Shown one piece after another: positions 43,981 to 53,831 of a DNA stretch of 64,000 nt; position 1 is the first letter of the stretch; every line of letters begins with the position of its first letter. The stretch covers positions 806,001-870,000 of the forward strand of contig JAUXVU010000023.1 in assembly GCA_030680295.1 (NCBI GenBank), given 5' to 3'. The DNA comes from Moraxellaceae bacterium. GTDB lineage: Bacteria > Pseudomonadota > Gammaproteobacteria > Pseudomonadales > Moraxellaceae. Under the pieces are notes generated by a model, which was not told the origin of the DNA, did no database searches, and was given only the letters and a program-made list of their open reading frames with translations. Both the position numbers and the translations under genes were made by a program.

Positions 43981-45150
43981 TTATTTTTTCTCAAAATAGC
44001 TACCTGCGACAGGGAACTCACGGCAAAAACGCATAATGCCTTCACCAATCGACGCGGCGACGCGACGCTGGTGCGCAGCATTTGCTAAACGCTGCTCTTC
44101 TTCAAGGTTTGAAATAAATCCTGTCTCAACCAATAACGACACCATGCCGGGCTCCCGCAGCACCGCAAAACCAGCTTGGTGAACCGTACGACTATGAAGT
44201 CGGCCAACCACTGGCTCCATATAAGCCAGCATTATGTTACCCATTTCCAGACTATGCTTGAGTGTGCCCGCCATCAACAAATCAGCCAAAACACCACTCA
44301 TGCTGTCAGCTTCTGGCGCCACACCACCAATCAAGTCTGACTTATTTTCTTTTTCCGCTAACTCTCGAGCAAAAGCAGAAGTGGCTGCATTATTGCCTTG
44401 CAGCGACAGGGCATACACTGACGCGCCATGGGCACGTTTATTAGGTGCAGAGTCGGCATGTATGGAAATAAAGATGTCTGCTTTATGTTGCTGCCTAGCA
44501 ATACGACGACGTTGCTGAAGCGGAATAAAGAAATCGGAGTCTCTTGTAAGCAGAGCCTTCACACCCTCTTGTGCATTTAAGTAATCAGCAACAGCACGTG
44601 AAATGGCCAAAGTGACATGCTTTTCATACGTACCATTTTGACCAATCGCGCCCGGATCTTCGCCACCATGGCCGGCGTCTATCGAAACAATAATGTCACG
44701 TCCACGATTGCCATCTCGACGTGTAGGAACTGCTACTACAGCAGGTGATGCAGCAACTGCGGCGCGCTGGGGAGAGAAATCCACCACAAGACGATGGCCA
44801 TAACTTCCACTTGGTCCCAAAGCAAACACATTGGCTTGCGAAGGCTGTCTCAGCTCAACAATCAGTTGCGGCTGACGTTCGCTGACATCAAAACGAGCAG
44901 CCTCAATAGCACCTTCTTTTGTAGGCCAACGTGGACCTTGCAGCTGTGTGCGGGCATTGGGTAGCTGCACCACAAGGCGTCCCGGCGTACTGTCGGCACT
45001 AACACGGAAATTAATCGGAGCAGATAACTCAAGCACCAATCGTGTGCTATCTGGACCAGCCCAAGTACGCACACCGACAATTTCACTAGCAGCGGCAACA
45101 CCACTGATCACACAAAATACTAAGGCGATTAACGACTGCAAAAAACGCAT
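43981..45150 (-). CDS. amiB: N-acetylmuramoyl-L-alanine amidase (AmiB/AmiC type)
   Basis: Periplasmic zinc amidase that splits septal peptidoglycan in cell separation. 389 residues: a signal peptide (MRFLQSLIALVFCVISGVAAA), an AMIN domain (~22-125), a linker, then the Amidase_3 domain with metal ligands in IDAGHGGEDPG, a Glu in TYEKHV, SIHADSA and catalytic Glu in VETGFISN. No LysM repeat is seen at the C-terminus. It lies in the tsaE-amiB-mutL order. Confidence 0.95.
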   Translation of the reverse strand: MRFLQSLIALVFCVISGVAAASEIVGVRTWAGPDSTRLVLELSAPINFRVSADSTPGRLVVQLPNARTQLQGPRWPTKEGAIEAARFDVSERQPQLIVELRQPSQANVFALGPSGSYGHRLVVDFSPQRAAVAASPAVVAVPTRRDGNRGRDIIVSIDAGHGGEDPGAIGQNGTYEKHVTLAISRAVADYLNAQEGVKALLTRDSDFFIPLQQRRRIARQQHKADIFISIHADSAPNKRAHGASVYALSLQGNNAATSAFARELAEKENKSDLIGGVAPEADSMSGVLADLLMAGTLKHSLEMGNIMLAYMEPVVGRLHSRTVHQAGFAVLREPGMVSLLVETGFISNLEEEQRLANAAHQRRVAASIGEGIMRFCREFPVAGSYFEKK

Positions 45151-45159
45151 TAACTACCT

Positions 45160-45621
45160 CTATTGGGTTATTTCTAATAGCCAACCTTGGCCAGTTTCAC
45201 TATGCGCCTGCACAGACAATAATCGCCCTGATCCCTGTACCACAGGAGCCAAATTCACCGTCAAATCAGGCGCAGGCAACAAGGGTTCACCTCGTGATGG
45301 CCACTCGACCAACACTACAGCCTGCTCATCAAAGTAGTCACGCACACCAATTAGTTCTAACTCTTCAGGGTCTATCAGGCGATAAAGGTCGAAATGATAA
45401 ACGTTTATTGCGCCAAAGTGATAAGGCTCTACCAGCGTATAGGTTGGGCTTTTAACGGCACCATGATGGCCAAAGGCTCGCAACACACCACGGGTGAAGG
45501 TGGTTTTGCCTGCGCCTAAGTCCCCTTGCAGGTAAATGACGCCGCCGTTTTTTATCACTTGGCCTAGGCGCTGCCCCCAATCCACCGTCGCCGCCTCATC
45601 CGCCAACTCAGTTTTGAACAT
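45160..45621 (-). CDS. tsaE: tRNA threonylcarbamoyladenosine ATPase TsaE
   Basis: ATPase of the t6A37 tRNA modification complex (TsaBDE). 153 residues, Walker A LQGDLGAGKTTFTRG, then SPTYTLVEPY and YHFDLYRL. Its start overlaps the end of the nnrD gene by 14 bp, and amiB follows 9 bp downstream. Confidence 0.97.
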   Translation of the reverse strand: MFKTELADEAATVDWGQRLGQVIKNGGVIYLQGDLGAGKTTFTRGVLRAFGHHGAVKSPTYTLVEPYHFGAINVYHFDLYRLIDPEELELIGVRDYFDEQAVVLVEWPSRGEPLLPAPDLTVNLAPVVQGSGRLLSVQAHSETGQGWLLEITQ

Positions 45622-46462
45622 GATTTACCCAACGCCTTAATACGGCTGGCAAGTCACTTGCCAGCAAGCCATGTTCACCATGCTGTTGCACCAACTCATC
45701 TGCTGCCAGTGCATGCCAAGCCACCGCCAGCAAGGCCGCTGGCATTAGCGGCACATTCTGTGCCAATAACGCTGCCAGCAAACCGGCCAGTACATCACCC
45801 ATTCCTGCCGTGGCCATGCCCGGATTACCAAATGGACAGCACCATAACGACTCGCCATCAAACACCAACGAATTCGCCCCTTTTAGGATGACGACTCCGC
45901 CTACCAATTCCTGTAAACGCACAATACTCGCGATGCGATCTGCCTGAACCTGCGTTATATCTGTACCTAACAAACGTGCCGCTTCACCCGGATGCGGTGT
46001 AATGATGCGGTTGTTGTGCTGATCAGGGTTATCAGCCAGCCAGAATAACGCATCAGCATCTAACACTTGTGGCTGCGGAAGGCCGGTTAAGCTTGGCCAT
46101 AGTCCACGTGCCCAGTCATCACGACCCAATCCCGGACCAATCAACAGTGCTTTAGCATTAGCCAGCAGCGGTGATAAATCTGCACGATCATGCACCGCAC
46201 GCGCCATCAATTCTGGCTGATACAAAAAAGCCGACTGAGCGGTTTGTGCTGAAGTTGCTAACAAAACAGTTCCCGCACCCGACCTAAGCGCGGTGGACGC
46301 ACTCAACACAATGGCTCCGCTGTAACCAACACCACCACCCACGCACACTAATGGCCCATAAAGTCCCTTATGCGCATCGACTGGTCGGGGCGGAAAGTAT
46401 TGCTGCTGCAAAGCGTGCAAGGTATCCAGCGATAGGGTCTTAGCTGTTGGCAGCACAGACAA
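45608..46462 (-). CDS. nnrD: ADP-dependent NAD(P)H-hydrate dehydratase (stand-alone)
   Basis: Repairs hydrated NAD(P)H. 284 residues, ribokinase-like fold with GGGVGYSGA, LLIGPGLGRDDW, ITPHPGEAARLLG and NPGMATAGMGDVLAGLLAALL, the carbohydrate-kinase signature. In E. coli this domain is fused to the NnrE epimerase (YjeF). Here the N-terminal ~200-residue epimerase domain is absent, and no epimerase gene is seen nearby. Overlaps tsaE. Confidence 0.93.
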   Translation of the reverse strand: MSVLPTAKTLSLDTLHALQQQYFPPRPVDAHKGLYGPLVCVGGGVGYSGAIVLSASTALRSGAGTVLLATSAQTAQSAFLYQPELMARAVHDRADLSPLLANAKALLIGPGLGRDDWARGLWPSLTGLPQPQVLDADALFWLADNPDQHNNRIITPHPGEAARLLGTDITQVQADRIASIVRLQELVGGVVILKGANSLVFDGESLWCCPFGNPGMATAGMGDVLAGLLAALLAQNVPLMPAALLAVAWHALAADELVQQHGEHGLLASDLPAVLRRWVNHVQN

Positions 46463-46501
46463 ACTCCAAGATCATGGTTTGAGCAACTTAAGAATGGCAG
46501 A

Positions 46502-47617
46502 ATGGCGGCCATGAAGCGAATCGACAGCCACGATATTAGCAATTCACAGCCCACAGCGCATGACATGACTGCGATGGCGCAGGATATTAAGCGCTGGGCA
46601 CGTGAGCTTGGCTTTCAGCAGGCCGGCATTAGTGATATCGACTTGGGACAACACCCACAGCATTTAGCGCGCTGGCTGGCGGCTGGTCATCACGCGGACA
46701 TGGCATGGATGGCCGAACCCAAACGTTGTCATCCAGAGCAGTTAGTGCCGGGCACTCAGCGCATTATCAGTGTGCGCATGGATTATTTGCCAGCCGACCC
46801 GCGCTGCTTTGAAGTGCTTAACAACCCGGATCTGGCCTATGTGTCACGTTATGCCTTAGGCCGTGATTATCACAAAGTGATACGTCGTCGCCTGCAGCAG
46901 TTAGCCGATAAAATCAGCCAGGCCGCAGGGCCCTTTGGTTACCGCGCCTTTGTTGACTCGGCACCAGTACTGGAAAAAGCCGTGGCCAGTCAGGCCGGAC
47001 TGGGCTGGATAGGCAAACACACCGTGGTCATTAACCGACAAGCTGGCTCATGGTTTTTCTTAGGCGAATTATTCACTGATTTACCACTGCCCATTGATGC
47101 ACCGGTTAGCAGCCATTGCGGCAGCTGTCAGGCCTGTATTGATATCTGCCCAACTCAGGCGATTGTCGCCCCTTATCAACTCGATGCCGGCAAATGCATT
47201 AGTTACTTAACCATTGAGCATCGTGGCAGCATTCCCGTGGAGCTACGCCGCCCAATTGGTAATCGCATTTTTGGTTGTGATGATTGCCAGATGGTGTGCC
47301 CATGGAATCGCTATGCCAAACACAGCCAAGAAAAAGACTTCACGCCACGACATGACTTAGATCAGCCGGCGGCACTTTCATTATTGGCATGGACAGAAGC
47401 AGAGTGGTCGCTGCGCACCGAGGGCATGGCGCTACGCCGCGCTGGTTATCGCGGCTGGTTACGCAACATCAGCATCGCCTTGGGCAACGCACCGCGCCGA
47501 GAAGATATTGTGAAAGCATTAGCACAAACACAGTCTGCGTTTAGTGATGATGACATGCTCAGCGAGCACCTTAGCTGGGCGCTGGCTGAGCAAAACAACA
47601 AACTTACTCGCTGCTAA
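46502..47617 (+). CDS. queG: epoxyqueuosine reductase QueG
   Basis: Cobalamin- and Fe-S-dependent enzyme that performs the last step of queuosine synthesis in tRNA. 371 residues. Two ferredoxin-like clusters are visible: [17 protein letters not shown] and [15 protein letters not shown]. The first ATG is at 46502; another at 46511 is equally possible. Divergent from nnrD, as is typical, and its 3' end overlaps orn by 14 bp on the opposite strand. Confidence 0.96.
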   Translation: MAAMKRIDSHDISNSQPTAHDMTAMAQDIKRWARELGFQQAGISDIDLGQHPQHLARWLAAGHHADMAWMAEPKRCHPEQLVPGTQRIISVRMDYLPADPRCFEVLNNPDLAYVSRYALGRDYHKVIRRRLQQLADKISQAAGPFGYRAFVDSAPVLEKAVASQAGLGWIGKHTVVINRQAGSWFFLGELFTDLPLPIDAPVSSHCGSCQACIDICPTQAIVAPYQLDAGKCISYLTIEHRGSIPVELRRPIGNRIFGCDDCQMVCPWNRYAKHSQEKDFTPRHDLDQPAALSLLAWTEAEWSLRTEGMALRRAGYRGWLRNISIALGNAPRREDIVKALAQTQSAFSDDDMLSEHLSWALAEQNNKLTRC

Positions 47618-48170
47618 AGCCGGGTAATTTAAAGAAGTATTGACGGTAATAACGCAGCTCTTCGATAGAGTCTTTAATGTCGTCCATGGCCAAGTGCGAA
47701 CTCTTTTTGGTAAAGCGCTGCAGCAAGTCCGGATACCAACGACGTGCCAACTCTTTCACGGTGCTGACATCCAAATTTCGGTAATGAAAATAACCTTCTA
47801 GCTTAGGCATTTGGCGATACAAAAAGCGTCTATCTTGGCAAATGGAATTGCCGCAGATGGGTGATTTCTTAGGATCCACAAAACGACTTAAAAACTCCAA
47901 GGTTTGCGCCTCAGCTTCGGCTTCCGTGACAGTGCTGCGACGAACACGCTCAGTCAGGCCAGACTGACCATGTTGGCGTGTATTCCACTCATCCATTGCA
48001 TTTAACACCATGTCTTTTTGATGAATGGCGAGCACTGGGCCTTCGGCTAAAACATTTAAGTGCGCATCGGTTACTACGGTGGCAATTTCAATAATCCGAT
48101 CAGCGTCTGGGTTAAGACCGGTCATTTCCAAATCAATCCAGATCAAATTGCTGCTTTTATCAAAGCTCAT
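47604..48170 (-). CDS. orn: oligoribonuclease
   Basis: 3'-5' exoribonuclease that degrades RNA dinucleotides, including pGpG from c-di-GMP. 188 residues of the DEDDh type: [10 protein letters not shown] (Asp, Glu), [11 protein letters not shown] (Asp) and [12 protein letters not shown]. Convergent with queG and divergent from rsgA. Confidence 0.97.
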   Translation of the reverse strand: MSFDKSSNLIWIDLEMTGLNPDADRIIEIATVVTDAHLNVLAEGPVLAIHQKDMVLNAMDEWNTRQHGQSGLTERVRRSTVTEAEAEAQTLEFLSRFVDPKKSPICGNSICQDRRFLYRQMPKLEGYFHYRNLDVSTVKELARRWYPDLLQRFTKKSSHLAMDDIKDSIEELRYYRQYFFKLPGFSSE

Positions 48171-48222
48171 GCGTATTCCTTAATGTGGCACAATGACGGC
48201 ATCATAACAGAGCCCGTTTCCC

Positions 48223-49242
48223 ATGAGCCAACGTCGCATTAGCCGCCAACAAAGCTTTCGTATAGAACGCATTCAAGCGGAGCGAATTGCGCGAGCAGAG
48301 CACCGTGCAGCGAAAGCTGAAGCCTTGCTAGAAGGCGGCGCACTAGGCCAAGAGCAACGTGGTCGTGTCATTGCACATTACGGTGTGCAGGTCATGGTTG
48401 AAGCACTTTCCGACGAACTGAAAGGCCAACGCTTTCGTTGCCACCGACGAGCCAATATTGACGCTCTAGTCACCGGTGATCAGGTGATTTGGCAGCCGGG
48501 CGCTGACGGTCTTGGTGTCATCACCGCACTACTGCCACGCAACAGCGTGCTGGTTCGCCCCGACCCCTACGGCAAAGTGAAACCGGTGGCGGCCAATATT
48601 GATCGCATTTTGCTCATTATCGCGCCAGAACCAACGCCATCCGCTGAGTTAATTGACCGCTACTTGGTGGCCTGTGAGGCCACCGACATTCGCCCACTGA
48701 TTGTGATGAATAAGTCCGACCTCATCACCGAAGACAAGCGCCAAGCCATGACCGACTTACTGGCAAGCTTTGCCGCTCTGGGTTATGAAACACGCACCTT
48801 GTGTGCTTATGGCGATACTGGCGATCTTGAAAAGTTAGTCGCCGGATTTACCGTGGTTTTTGTGGGTCAGTCAGGCGTCGGCAAATCATCATTAATCAAT
48901 GCACTGATTCCTGATGTCGCACAACGCGTTAATGCGTTGTCAGCGGGCTCTAAGTTAGGACAACACACAACAACAACTGCGGTTTGGTTCGACTTACCGG
49001 GTGGTGGCGCGCTGATTGACTCGCCCGGCATTCGTGACTTTGGCCTTTGGCATATGAATCGCGAACAGCTGCTTACTGGCTTTATTGAATTAGACCCGTT
49101 CTTAGGTAATTGTCGCTTCCGGAACTGCGCACATCGTAACGAGCCGGGCTGTGCGCTACTTAAAGCTGCCGAAGACGGCCTAATTCAACCTCGTCGCCTA
49201 CAAAGTTGTCTGGCTTTATTAGCAGATGCTAGCGAACGCTAG
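48223..49242 (+). CDS. rsgA: ribosome small subunit GTPase RsgA
   Basis: Circularly permuted GTPase acting in late 30S assembly. 339 residues: an OB fold (~50-115), the G domain in permuted order (NKSDL G4 before GQSGVGKSSLINAL G1 and DSPGIRDFG G3), and a C-terminal zinc finger (CRFRNCAHRNEPGC). Divergent from orn, the usual neighbour. Confidence 0.97.
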   Translation: MSQRRISRQQSFRIERIQAERIARAEHRAAKAEALLEGGALGQEQRGRVIAHYGVQVMVEALSDELKGQRFRCHRRANIDALVTGDQVIWQPGADGLGVITALLPRNSVLVRPDPYGKVKPVAANIDRILLIIAPEPTPSAELIDRYLVACEATDIRPLIVMNKSDLITEDKRQAMTDLLASFAALGYETRTLCAYGDTGDLEKLVAGFTVVFVGQSGVGKSSLINALIPDVAQRVNALSAGSKLGQHTTTTAVWFDLPGGGALIDSPGIRDFGLWHMNREQLLTGFIELDPFLGNCRFRNCAHRNEPGCALLKAAEDGLIQPRRLQSCLALLADASER

Positions 49243-49304
49243 AGTCTTTTTGCTCGCTACAGGTATACTCCAGCACTCCTTATTAGCCAGCATCGAGTTG
49301 TTTC

Positions 49305-49715
49305 ATGGAACGCGTGATCGAATTTGCTCTTAACCACCCGTACTTAGTGGGTTCATTTTTTGCGCTACTAGCTGCGTTTATTTACACCGAAATGAAGCGC
49401 GGCGGCCGTTCTATCACGCCTGTGCAGCTCACACTTTTAGTGAATCAAAAAAACGCCAAGGTCATTGACTTGCGCAACACGCCTGAGTTCCGTGACGGCC
49501 ACATCACTGGCAGCGAAAGTGTTCCGTTCAGCCAAATCAATGAAAAAACACAAGAGTTTGTTAATGCCGCCAAACCGATTATTTTCGTTTGCAGTACAGG
49601 CCAAGTATCCAGCATGGCTGGTCGCAACCTACAAAAAGCCGGGCTAACGGAAGTTTATCGTTTATCAGGTGGCATTAGTGGATGGCGCCAAGCAGGCCTG
49701 CCCTTAGTTAAATAA
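49305..49715 (+). CDS. membrane-anchored rhodanese-like protein (YibN type)
   Basis: 136 residues. One N-terminal membrane segment (YLVGSFFALLAAFIYTEM), then a rhodanese domain with the active-site loop VCSTGQVSSMAGR holding the likely catalytic Cys. Rhodaneses transfer sulfane sulfur; the YibN type sits upstream of grxC-secB in many gammaproteobacteria, as here. Confidence 0.92.
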   Translation: MERVIEFALNHPYLVGSFFALLAAFIYTEMKRGGRSITPVQLTLLVNQKNAKVIDLRNTPEFRDGHITGSESVPFSQINEKTQEFVNAAKPIIFVCSTGQVSSMAGRNLQKAGLTEVYRLSGGISGWRQAGLPLVK

Positions 49716-49727
49716 GTGGGTATAGCC

Positions 49728-49982
49728 ATGGCCAATATTCGTATTTACACCACACCCTACTGCCCATACTGCGTACGCGCCAAACAACTGCTGCGTCATA
49801 AGCAAGCTGCGTTTGAAGACATTGATGTCAGCGATGACCCGGGCCAGCGCCAAGCATTGATTGCGCTCACAGGTCAGCGCACGGTGCCGCAAATTTTCAT
49901 CAATGACCAATCGATCGGCGGCTGCGATGACCTGTATGCACTTGAGCGTGCGGGTCGCTTAGACGCACTCATTAATCAATAA
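49728..49982 (+). CDS. grxC: glutaredoxin 3 (GrxC)
   Basis: Small dithiol oxidoreductase, 84 residues, active site TPYCPYC, then TVPQIFINDQSIGGCDDL, the glutathione-binding part. ATG at 49728 chosen over an in-frame GTG at 49716 because the fold starts there. It lies between the rhodanese and secB genes. Confidence 0.96.
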   Translation: MANIRIYTTPYCPYCVRAKQLLRHKQAAFEDIDVSDDPGQRQALIALTGQRTVPQIFINDQSIGGCDDLYALERAGRLDALINQ

Positions 49983-49995
49983 CAAGGAACTCACC

Positions 49996-50448
49996 ATGTC
50001 AGAAGCCACCGAAACCCAATTCGCCCTGCAACGTGTTTACTTAAAAGATGTGTCTTTCGAAGTGCCAGGCGCACCTAAAGTGTTTCTTCAGCAGTGGCAG
50101 CCCGAAGTTAATATTGATTTAAACACCAGTGCCCAACGCCTAGAAGATGGTCGCCATTACGACGTCACCTTGGCTCTGACTGTGACTGCACGCAACGAAG
50201 GTCAAGTCGCCTTTTTAGTCGAAATCAAACAAGCTGGCATCTTTCAAATTGAAGGTGTTGCTGACGCCGAGCTAGGCCCATTGCTGGGCTCCTATTGCCC
50301 GAACTTGTTGTTCCCCTTTGCGCGCGAAGCCATTTCTGACATCGTCGGTAAAGGTAGCTTCCCTCAGTTATTGCTGCAGCCTATTAACTTTGATGCCGTG
50401 TACTCAGAGACGATGCGCAAACTAGCTGAAGCCGAAGCAACAGCTTGA
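49996..50448 (+). CDS. secB: protein-export chaperone SecB
   Basis: Tetrameric chaperone that keeps preproteins unfolded and delivers them to SecA. 150 residues, starting near FALQRVYLKDVSFEVPGAP, with the LGSYCPNLLFPFAREAISD signature. AAGGAA lies at proper distance before the ATG. Follows grxC by 13 bp. Confidence 0.98.
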   Translation: MSEATETQFALQRVYLKDVSFEVPGAPKVFLQQWQPEVNIDLNTSAQRLEDGRHYDVTLALTVTARNEGQVAFLVEIKQAGIFQIEGVADAELGPLLGSYCPNLLFPFAREAISDIVGKGSFPQLLLQPINFDAVYSETMRKLAEAEATA

Positions 50449-50452
50449 GTGT

Positions 50453-50917
50453 TTAACTGGCGCCAGTAAAACCTTGCTGGCGCCAGCCTTCGTAAATCAT
50501 CACCGCCACACTGTTTGATAAATTCAAACTGCGGCTTTGTGGCAGCATAGGCATACGTAACTTATTTTCTTCGGCAAACTCGGCCAACACCTGAGCAGGC
50601 AAACCGCGACTTTCCGGCCCAAACACCAACACATCACCTGACACAAACGCCGCATCAAACGCGCCGGTTTTCCCCTTAGTGGTGCACGCAAACCAACGCC
50701 GGTCAGCCAATGCCAAGCGTGCGGCAGCCCAGTCTTTATGCACTTTCACTCGCGCCCACTCGTGATAATCCAAACCTGCCCTACGCAGACGTGCATCATC
50801 TAAAACAAAACCCATGGGTTCAATTAGGTGTAATTGCGCCCCAGTATTGGCACAAAGCCTTATAATGTTGCCGGTATTTCCTGGAATTTCCGGCTCATAA
50901 AGCACGATATCGAGCAT
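50453..50917 (-). CDS. trmL: tRNA (cytidine/uridine-34-2'-O)-methyltransferase TrmL
   Basis: SPOUT methyltransferase acting on the wobble ribose of tRNA-Leu isoacceptors. 154 residues from the ATG at 50917, preceded by AGG. Motifs: [20 protein letters not shown] in part, [10 protein letters not shown], and [17 protein letters not shown]. Convergent with secB. The palindrome CTGGCGCCAG occurs twice in its last 30 bp. Confidence 0.95.
   Translation of the reverse strand: MLDIVLYEPEIPGNTGNIIRLCANTGAQLHLIEPMGFVLDDARLRRAGLDYHEWARVKVHKDWAAARLALADRRWFACTTKGKTGAFDAAFVSGDVLVFGPESRGLPAQVLAEFAEENKLRMPMLPQSRSLNLSNSVAVMIYEGWRQQGFTGAS
50457..50486. repeat. duplicated palindrome at the secB/trmL junction
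   Basis: CTGGCGCCAG at 50457-50466 and again at 50477-50486, separated by 10 bp. The two copies can pair with each other to form a 10-bp stem on either strand. It lies 9 bp after the secB stop, inside trmL, and may act as a shared transcript end. Confidence 0.55.
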
Positions 50918-51108
50918 AGATTGCCTGTTAGCTAACAAAAAGTGACATGATTTTACCTAAGGACTGTCAACTTGCGTCCCTAGTTCTCGTTTTGTCTGAA
51001 GATAATGATTTGCTCTTCTCATTAATTTCGCGGACGAATAACATCATGGAACTTGTCGCTGACGCATCTCTCGCCTATGGTGTGCCGATTAGAAAAAAGG
51101 TATCACCC

Positions 51109-51678
51109 ATGACTGCTAGTCGCCCGGCCCCCAACTCTATGGAGGCATTTCTTCGTGATGTCAGCCGCCGCGCTAGGCTAACGGCTGAGTTAGCTACGCG
51201 TGATCGCGAAGCAGCGCAAGACATTGTGCAGGAAGCCATGCTGACGTTGGTGAGCAAGTATGGCAAACATGACCCCAGCAGCTGGGGCCCACTGTTTCAC
51301 CGTATCTTACATAGTCGCATGATGGACCATTTTCGTCGCGAAACTCGTCGCCGCAAATGGATGACATTTCTTGACCCGATTGATGACGATGGTGAAGATG
51401 ATCCAATTCAACATCTGCCTGAAACAGTAGATAGCAACCCGATGACGCTACTGCAGCGGGCAGACAATATGGATGTTGTGTTAGAAGCGGTTGGCGCTCT
51501 TCCTATGCGACAGCAACAGGCTTTCTTGTTGCGCGCTTGGGAAGGATACGACACCGCACAAACAGCGGAAATTATGGGCTGCGCTGAAGGTAGCGTAAAA
51601 ACTCATTATTTCCGTGCATTAAATGCAATACGTGCTCGCTTGGGTGATGTTGGTACCACCGCGGAGGATTTAACATGA
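51109..51678 (+). CDS. ECF-type RNA polymerase sigma factor
   Basis: 189 residues. Sigma-2 region DREAAQDIVQEAMLTLVSKYGK and RMMDHFRRETRRRK, sigma-4 region VGALPMRQQQAFLLRAWEGYDTAQTAEIMGCAEGSVKTHYFRAL. The ATG at 51109 is chosen since the sigma-2 domain begins soon after; a longer frame reaches 50947. Its stop overlaps the next gene by 4 bp, and the following two genes encode a membrane protein and a periplasmic protein, the usual sigma/anti-sigma layout. Confidence 0.93.
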   Translation: MTASRPAPNSMEAFLRDVSRRARLTAELATRDREAAQDIVQEAMLTLVSKYGKHDPSSWGPLFHRILHSRMMDHFRRETRRRKWMTFLDPIDDDGEDDPIQHLPETVDSNPMTLLQRADNMDVVLEAVGALPMRQQQAFLLRAWEGYDTAQTAEIMGCAEGSVKTHYFRALNAIRARLGDVGTTAEDLT

Positions 51679-52019
51679 AACACGAACTAACGTTAGAAGA
51701 GGCCAGATTAGCCGCTCGCGTTGCTGCCACACTAAATCGTGCGGCACAAGAAAAAACGGATGCTGATTGGGATAAACAAGTTGATCTTATTGTTACCCAA
51801 GGCAACCTGATGCATCAGCGTCATCGTCGTCGCCAATTATCCGCTGGCCTAGCCTTAGCCGCGAGTGTTGCATTTATGGTGGCACTCCCCAGCGGTTGGT
51901 TAATGAAAACCAGCAATCAACTGGTAAGCACAGGCTCACAGAGCGGCATTGAAGCCCAGTTATTGGAAGAAATGGATTGGCTGCTGTCGATGGAGGAAGC
52001 CTCTCGTGCCGCGCAATAA
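51675..52019 (+). CDS. small membrane protein, candidate anti-sigma factor (DUF3619-like)
   Basis: 114 residues. A cytoplasmic helical N-terminus (EEARLAARVAATLNRAAQEK), one membrane segment at about 60-77 (AGLALAASVAFMVALPSG), and a short outer tail. Overlaps the sigma factor by 4 bp and the next gene by 14 bp. By position and topology it may hold the sigma factor at the membrane. No zinc-type anti-sigma motif is visible. Confidence 0.7.
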   Translation: MKHELTLEEARLAARVAATLNRAAQEKTDADWDKQVDLIVTQGNLMHQRHRRRQLSAGLALAASVAFMVALPSGWLMKTSNQLVSTGSQSGIEAQLLEEMDWLLSMEEASRAAQ

Positions 52020-52380
52020 TCGCTTTTTGCAGCAAGTCTGCACGGTGTTTGCTTTAATGCTGACGCTGGGCTTTGCTGCACCTGCTCATGCGATTGAGTG
52101 GCATGAATTAAGTGACGAGCAACGAATCATGCTGGGTGATTTTGCATCACGCTGGAATGACATGCCGGTTGAGCGTCGCGAGCGTATGTTGGATCGTGCT
52201 GAGCGCTGGCAGGCCATGCCGCAATCGCAACGTGAAGCAGTGCGTGAGCGCTGGAATGAAATCAAACAGTTCCCGCCTGAGGTTCGCCAAGCATTACGCG
52301 AACGCTGGGAAGCAATGTCGCCCGAAGAGCAACGAGAAGCGGTGCGTGGCTGGAAAGTTCGCAAGCTAGAACAGCGCTGA
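52006..52380 (+). CDS. DUF3106-like secreted protein
   Basis: 124 residues from GTG at 52006, preceded by GGAGGAA with a 7-base gap. A signal peptide (VCTVFALMLTLGFAAPAHA) leads into a charged, repeated helical region of the type ERRERMLDRAERWQAM / QREAVRERWNEIKQ. This R-E-R-W repeat is typical of DUF3106. It completes a sigma factor-membrane protein-DUF3106 cluster seen in other proteobacteria. Function unknown; possibly an envelope-stress sensor. Confidence 0.82.
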   Translation: MPRNNRFLQQVCTVFALMLTLGFAAPAHAIEWHELSDEQRIMLGDFASRWNDMPVERRERMLDRAERWQAMPQSQREAVRERWNEIKQFPPEVRQALRERWEAMSPEEQREAVRGWKVRKLEQR

Positions 52381-52395
52381 TAAACTCAGCGCTGC

Positions 52396-53829
52396 TTACT
52401 CGCCATCATCATCTTCAATCTGCAAACCTAATTCTTTAATTTTTCTGGTTAACGTATTTCGCCCCCAGCCAAGCACTACAGCCGCGTCTCGACGCCGCCC
52501 GCCCGTGTGTTGTAACGCCTCCAAAATCAATGTGCGCTCAAACACTGGTGCGGCAATATCTAGCAGTGCTGGGGCTGAAGTATTTCGCAACATATTACGC
52601 GCCCACTGTGCTAATGCATGCTCCCAGTCCTGCGCCACGACTTGAGGTGAATCCATGGGCTGATCTAATAATTCCGGCGGTAAATCCGAAACCAACACCT
52701 CACGACTCGATGCCATCACTGTCAGCCAACGGCAACTATTCTCTAACTGGCGAACATTGCCAGGCCAAGGTAGCTTTTGCAGATACGCCGCAGCTTCTGA
52801 CGTTAGTGTTTTGGGCTCAACTTTTAGCTCTTGTGCGGCACGTGTCATGAAGAAATTTGCCAACCGCGGGATGTCTTCCTTGCGATCACGCAGGCGCGGA
52901 ATGTGTATACGAATCACGTTTAGCCGGTGATATAAATCTTCTCGAAATTTTCCTGCGGCAACTAATTGCTCTAGATTTTGATGCGTAGCAGCAATAATGC
53001 GCACATCTACTCTGACTGGCGTATGACCACCAACACGGTAAAACATGCCATCAGCCAAAACCCGTAATAAACGGGTTTGTGTATCAATCGGCATGTCGCC
53101 AATTTCATCAAGGAATAATGTGCCACCATCGGCCTGCTCAAAACGACCTACACGTTGATTGCCAGCACCCGTAAACGCACCTTTTTCATGGCCAAACAAC
53201 TCGCTTTCCATGAGATCTTTAGGAATGGCGGCCATGTTCAGGGCAATAAACGCACCTTTAGCGCGCGGAGAGTGTTGATGCAAGGCACCAGCGACCAACT
53301 CTTTACCCGTACCCGACTCACCATTAATTAGCACCGTAATGTTAGAGCTGCTTAGGCGGCCAATGGCACGAAAAACCTCCTGCATCGCCGGCGACTCACC
53401 AATGATACCGGTGCTTTTTGCTGTTTCTGATAAGGCCGATGCTGCTGGCACGCTTTGCTCTTCAAAATGAGCGATGGCACGATGCACTAAGGCTACTGCT
53501 TCATCGACATCAAACGGCTTAGGCAAATACTCGAACGCACCACCTTGGTATGAGGCTACAGCCGAACTCAAGTCAGAATGCGCAGTCATAATAATGACGG
53601 GAACATCACTATAGGCCTCTTTAATTTTGGCCAAAAACTCCAAGCCATCCATACCTGGCATGCGAATATCCGTCACGATTACCGCTGGTTTTACTTGGCC
53701 AAGTTGCGCCAATGCAGAACCAGCTTCTTCAAAGCTACGCGTTTCCAATCCCGCCTGTGATAAGGCGCGCTCTAGCACCCAACGAATCGCGTGATCGTCA
53801 TCAACAATCCAAACTGGCTTTCGGCTCAT
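52396..53829 (-). CDS. ntrC: nitrogen regulator NtrC
   Basis: Sigma-54 activator of nitrogen-limitation genes. 477 residues: receiver domain with D54 ([11 protein letters not shown]), AAA+ domain with GESGTGKE and the sigma-54 contact loop GAFTGA, and a Fis-type helix-turn-helix ([22 protein letters not shown]). It follows ntrB by 2 bp. Confidence 0.97.
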   Translation of the reverse strand: MSRKPVWIVDDDHAIRWVLERALSQAGLETRSFEEAGSALAQLGQVKPAVIVTDIRMPGMDGLEFLAKIKEAYSDVPVIIMTAHSDLSSAVASYQGGAFEYLPKPFDVDEAVALVHRAIAHFEEQSVPAASALSETAKSTGIIGESPAMQEVFRAIGRLSSSNITVLINGESGTGKELVAGALHQHSPRAKGAFIALNMAAIPKDLMESELFGHEKGAFTGAGNQRVGRFEQADGGTLFLDEIGDMPIDTQTRLLRVLADGMFYRVGGHTPVRVDVRIIAATHQNLEQLVAAGKFREDLYHRLNVIRIHIPRLRDRKEDIPRLANFFMTRAAQELKVEPKTLTSEAAAYLQKLPWPGNVRQLENSCRWLTVMASSREVLVSDLPPELLDQPMDSPQVVAQDWEHALAQWARNMLRNTSAPALLDIAAPVFERTLILEALQHTGGRRRDAAVVLGWGRNTLTRKIKELGLQIEDDDGE

Positions 53830-53831
53830 GA

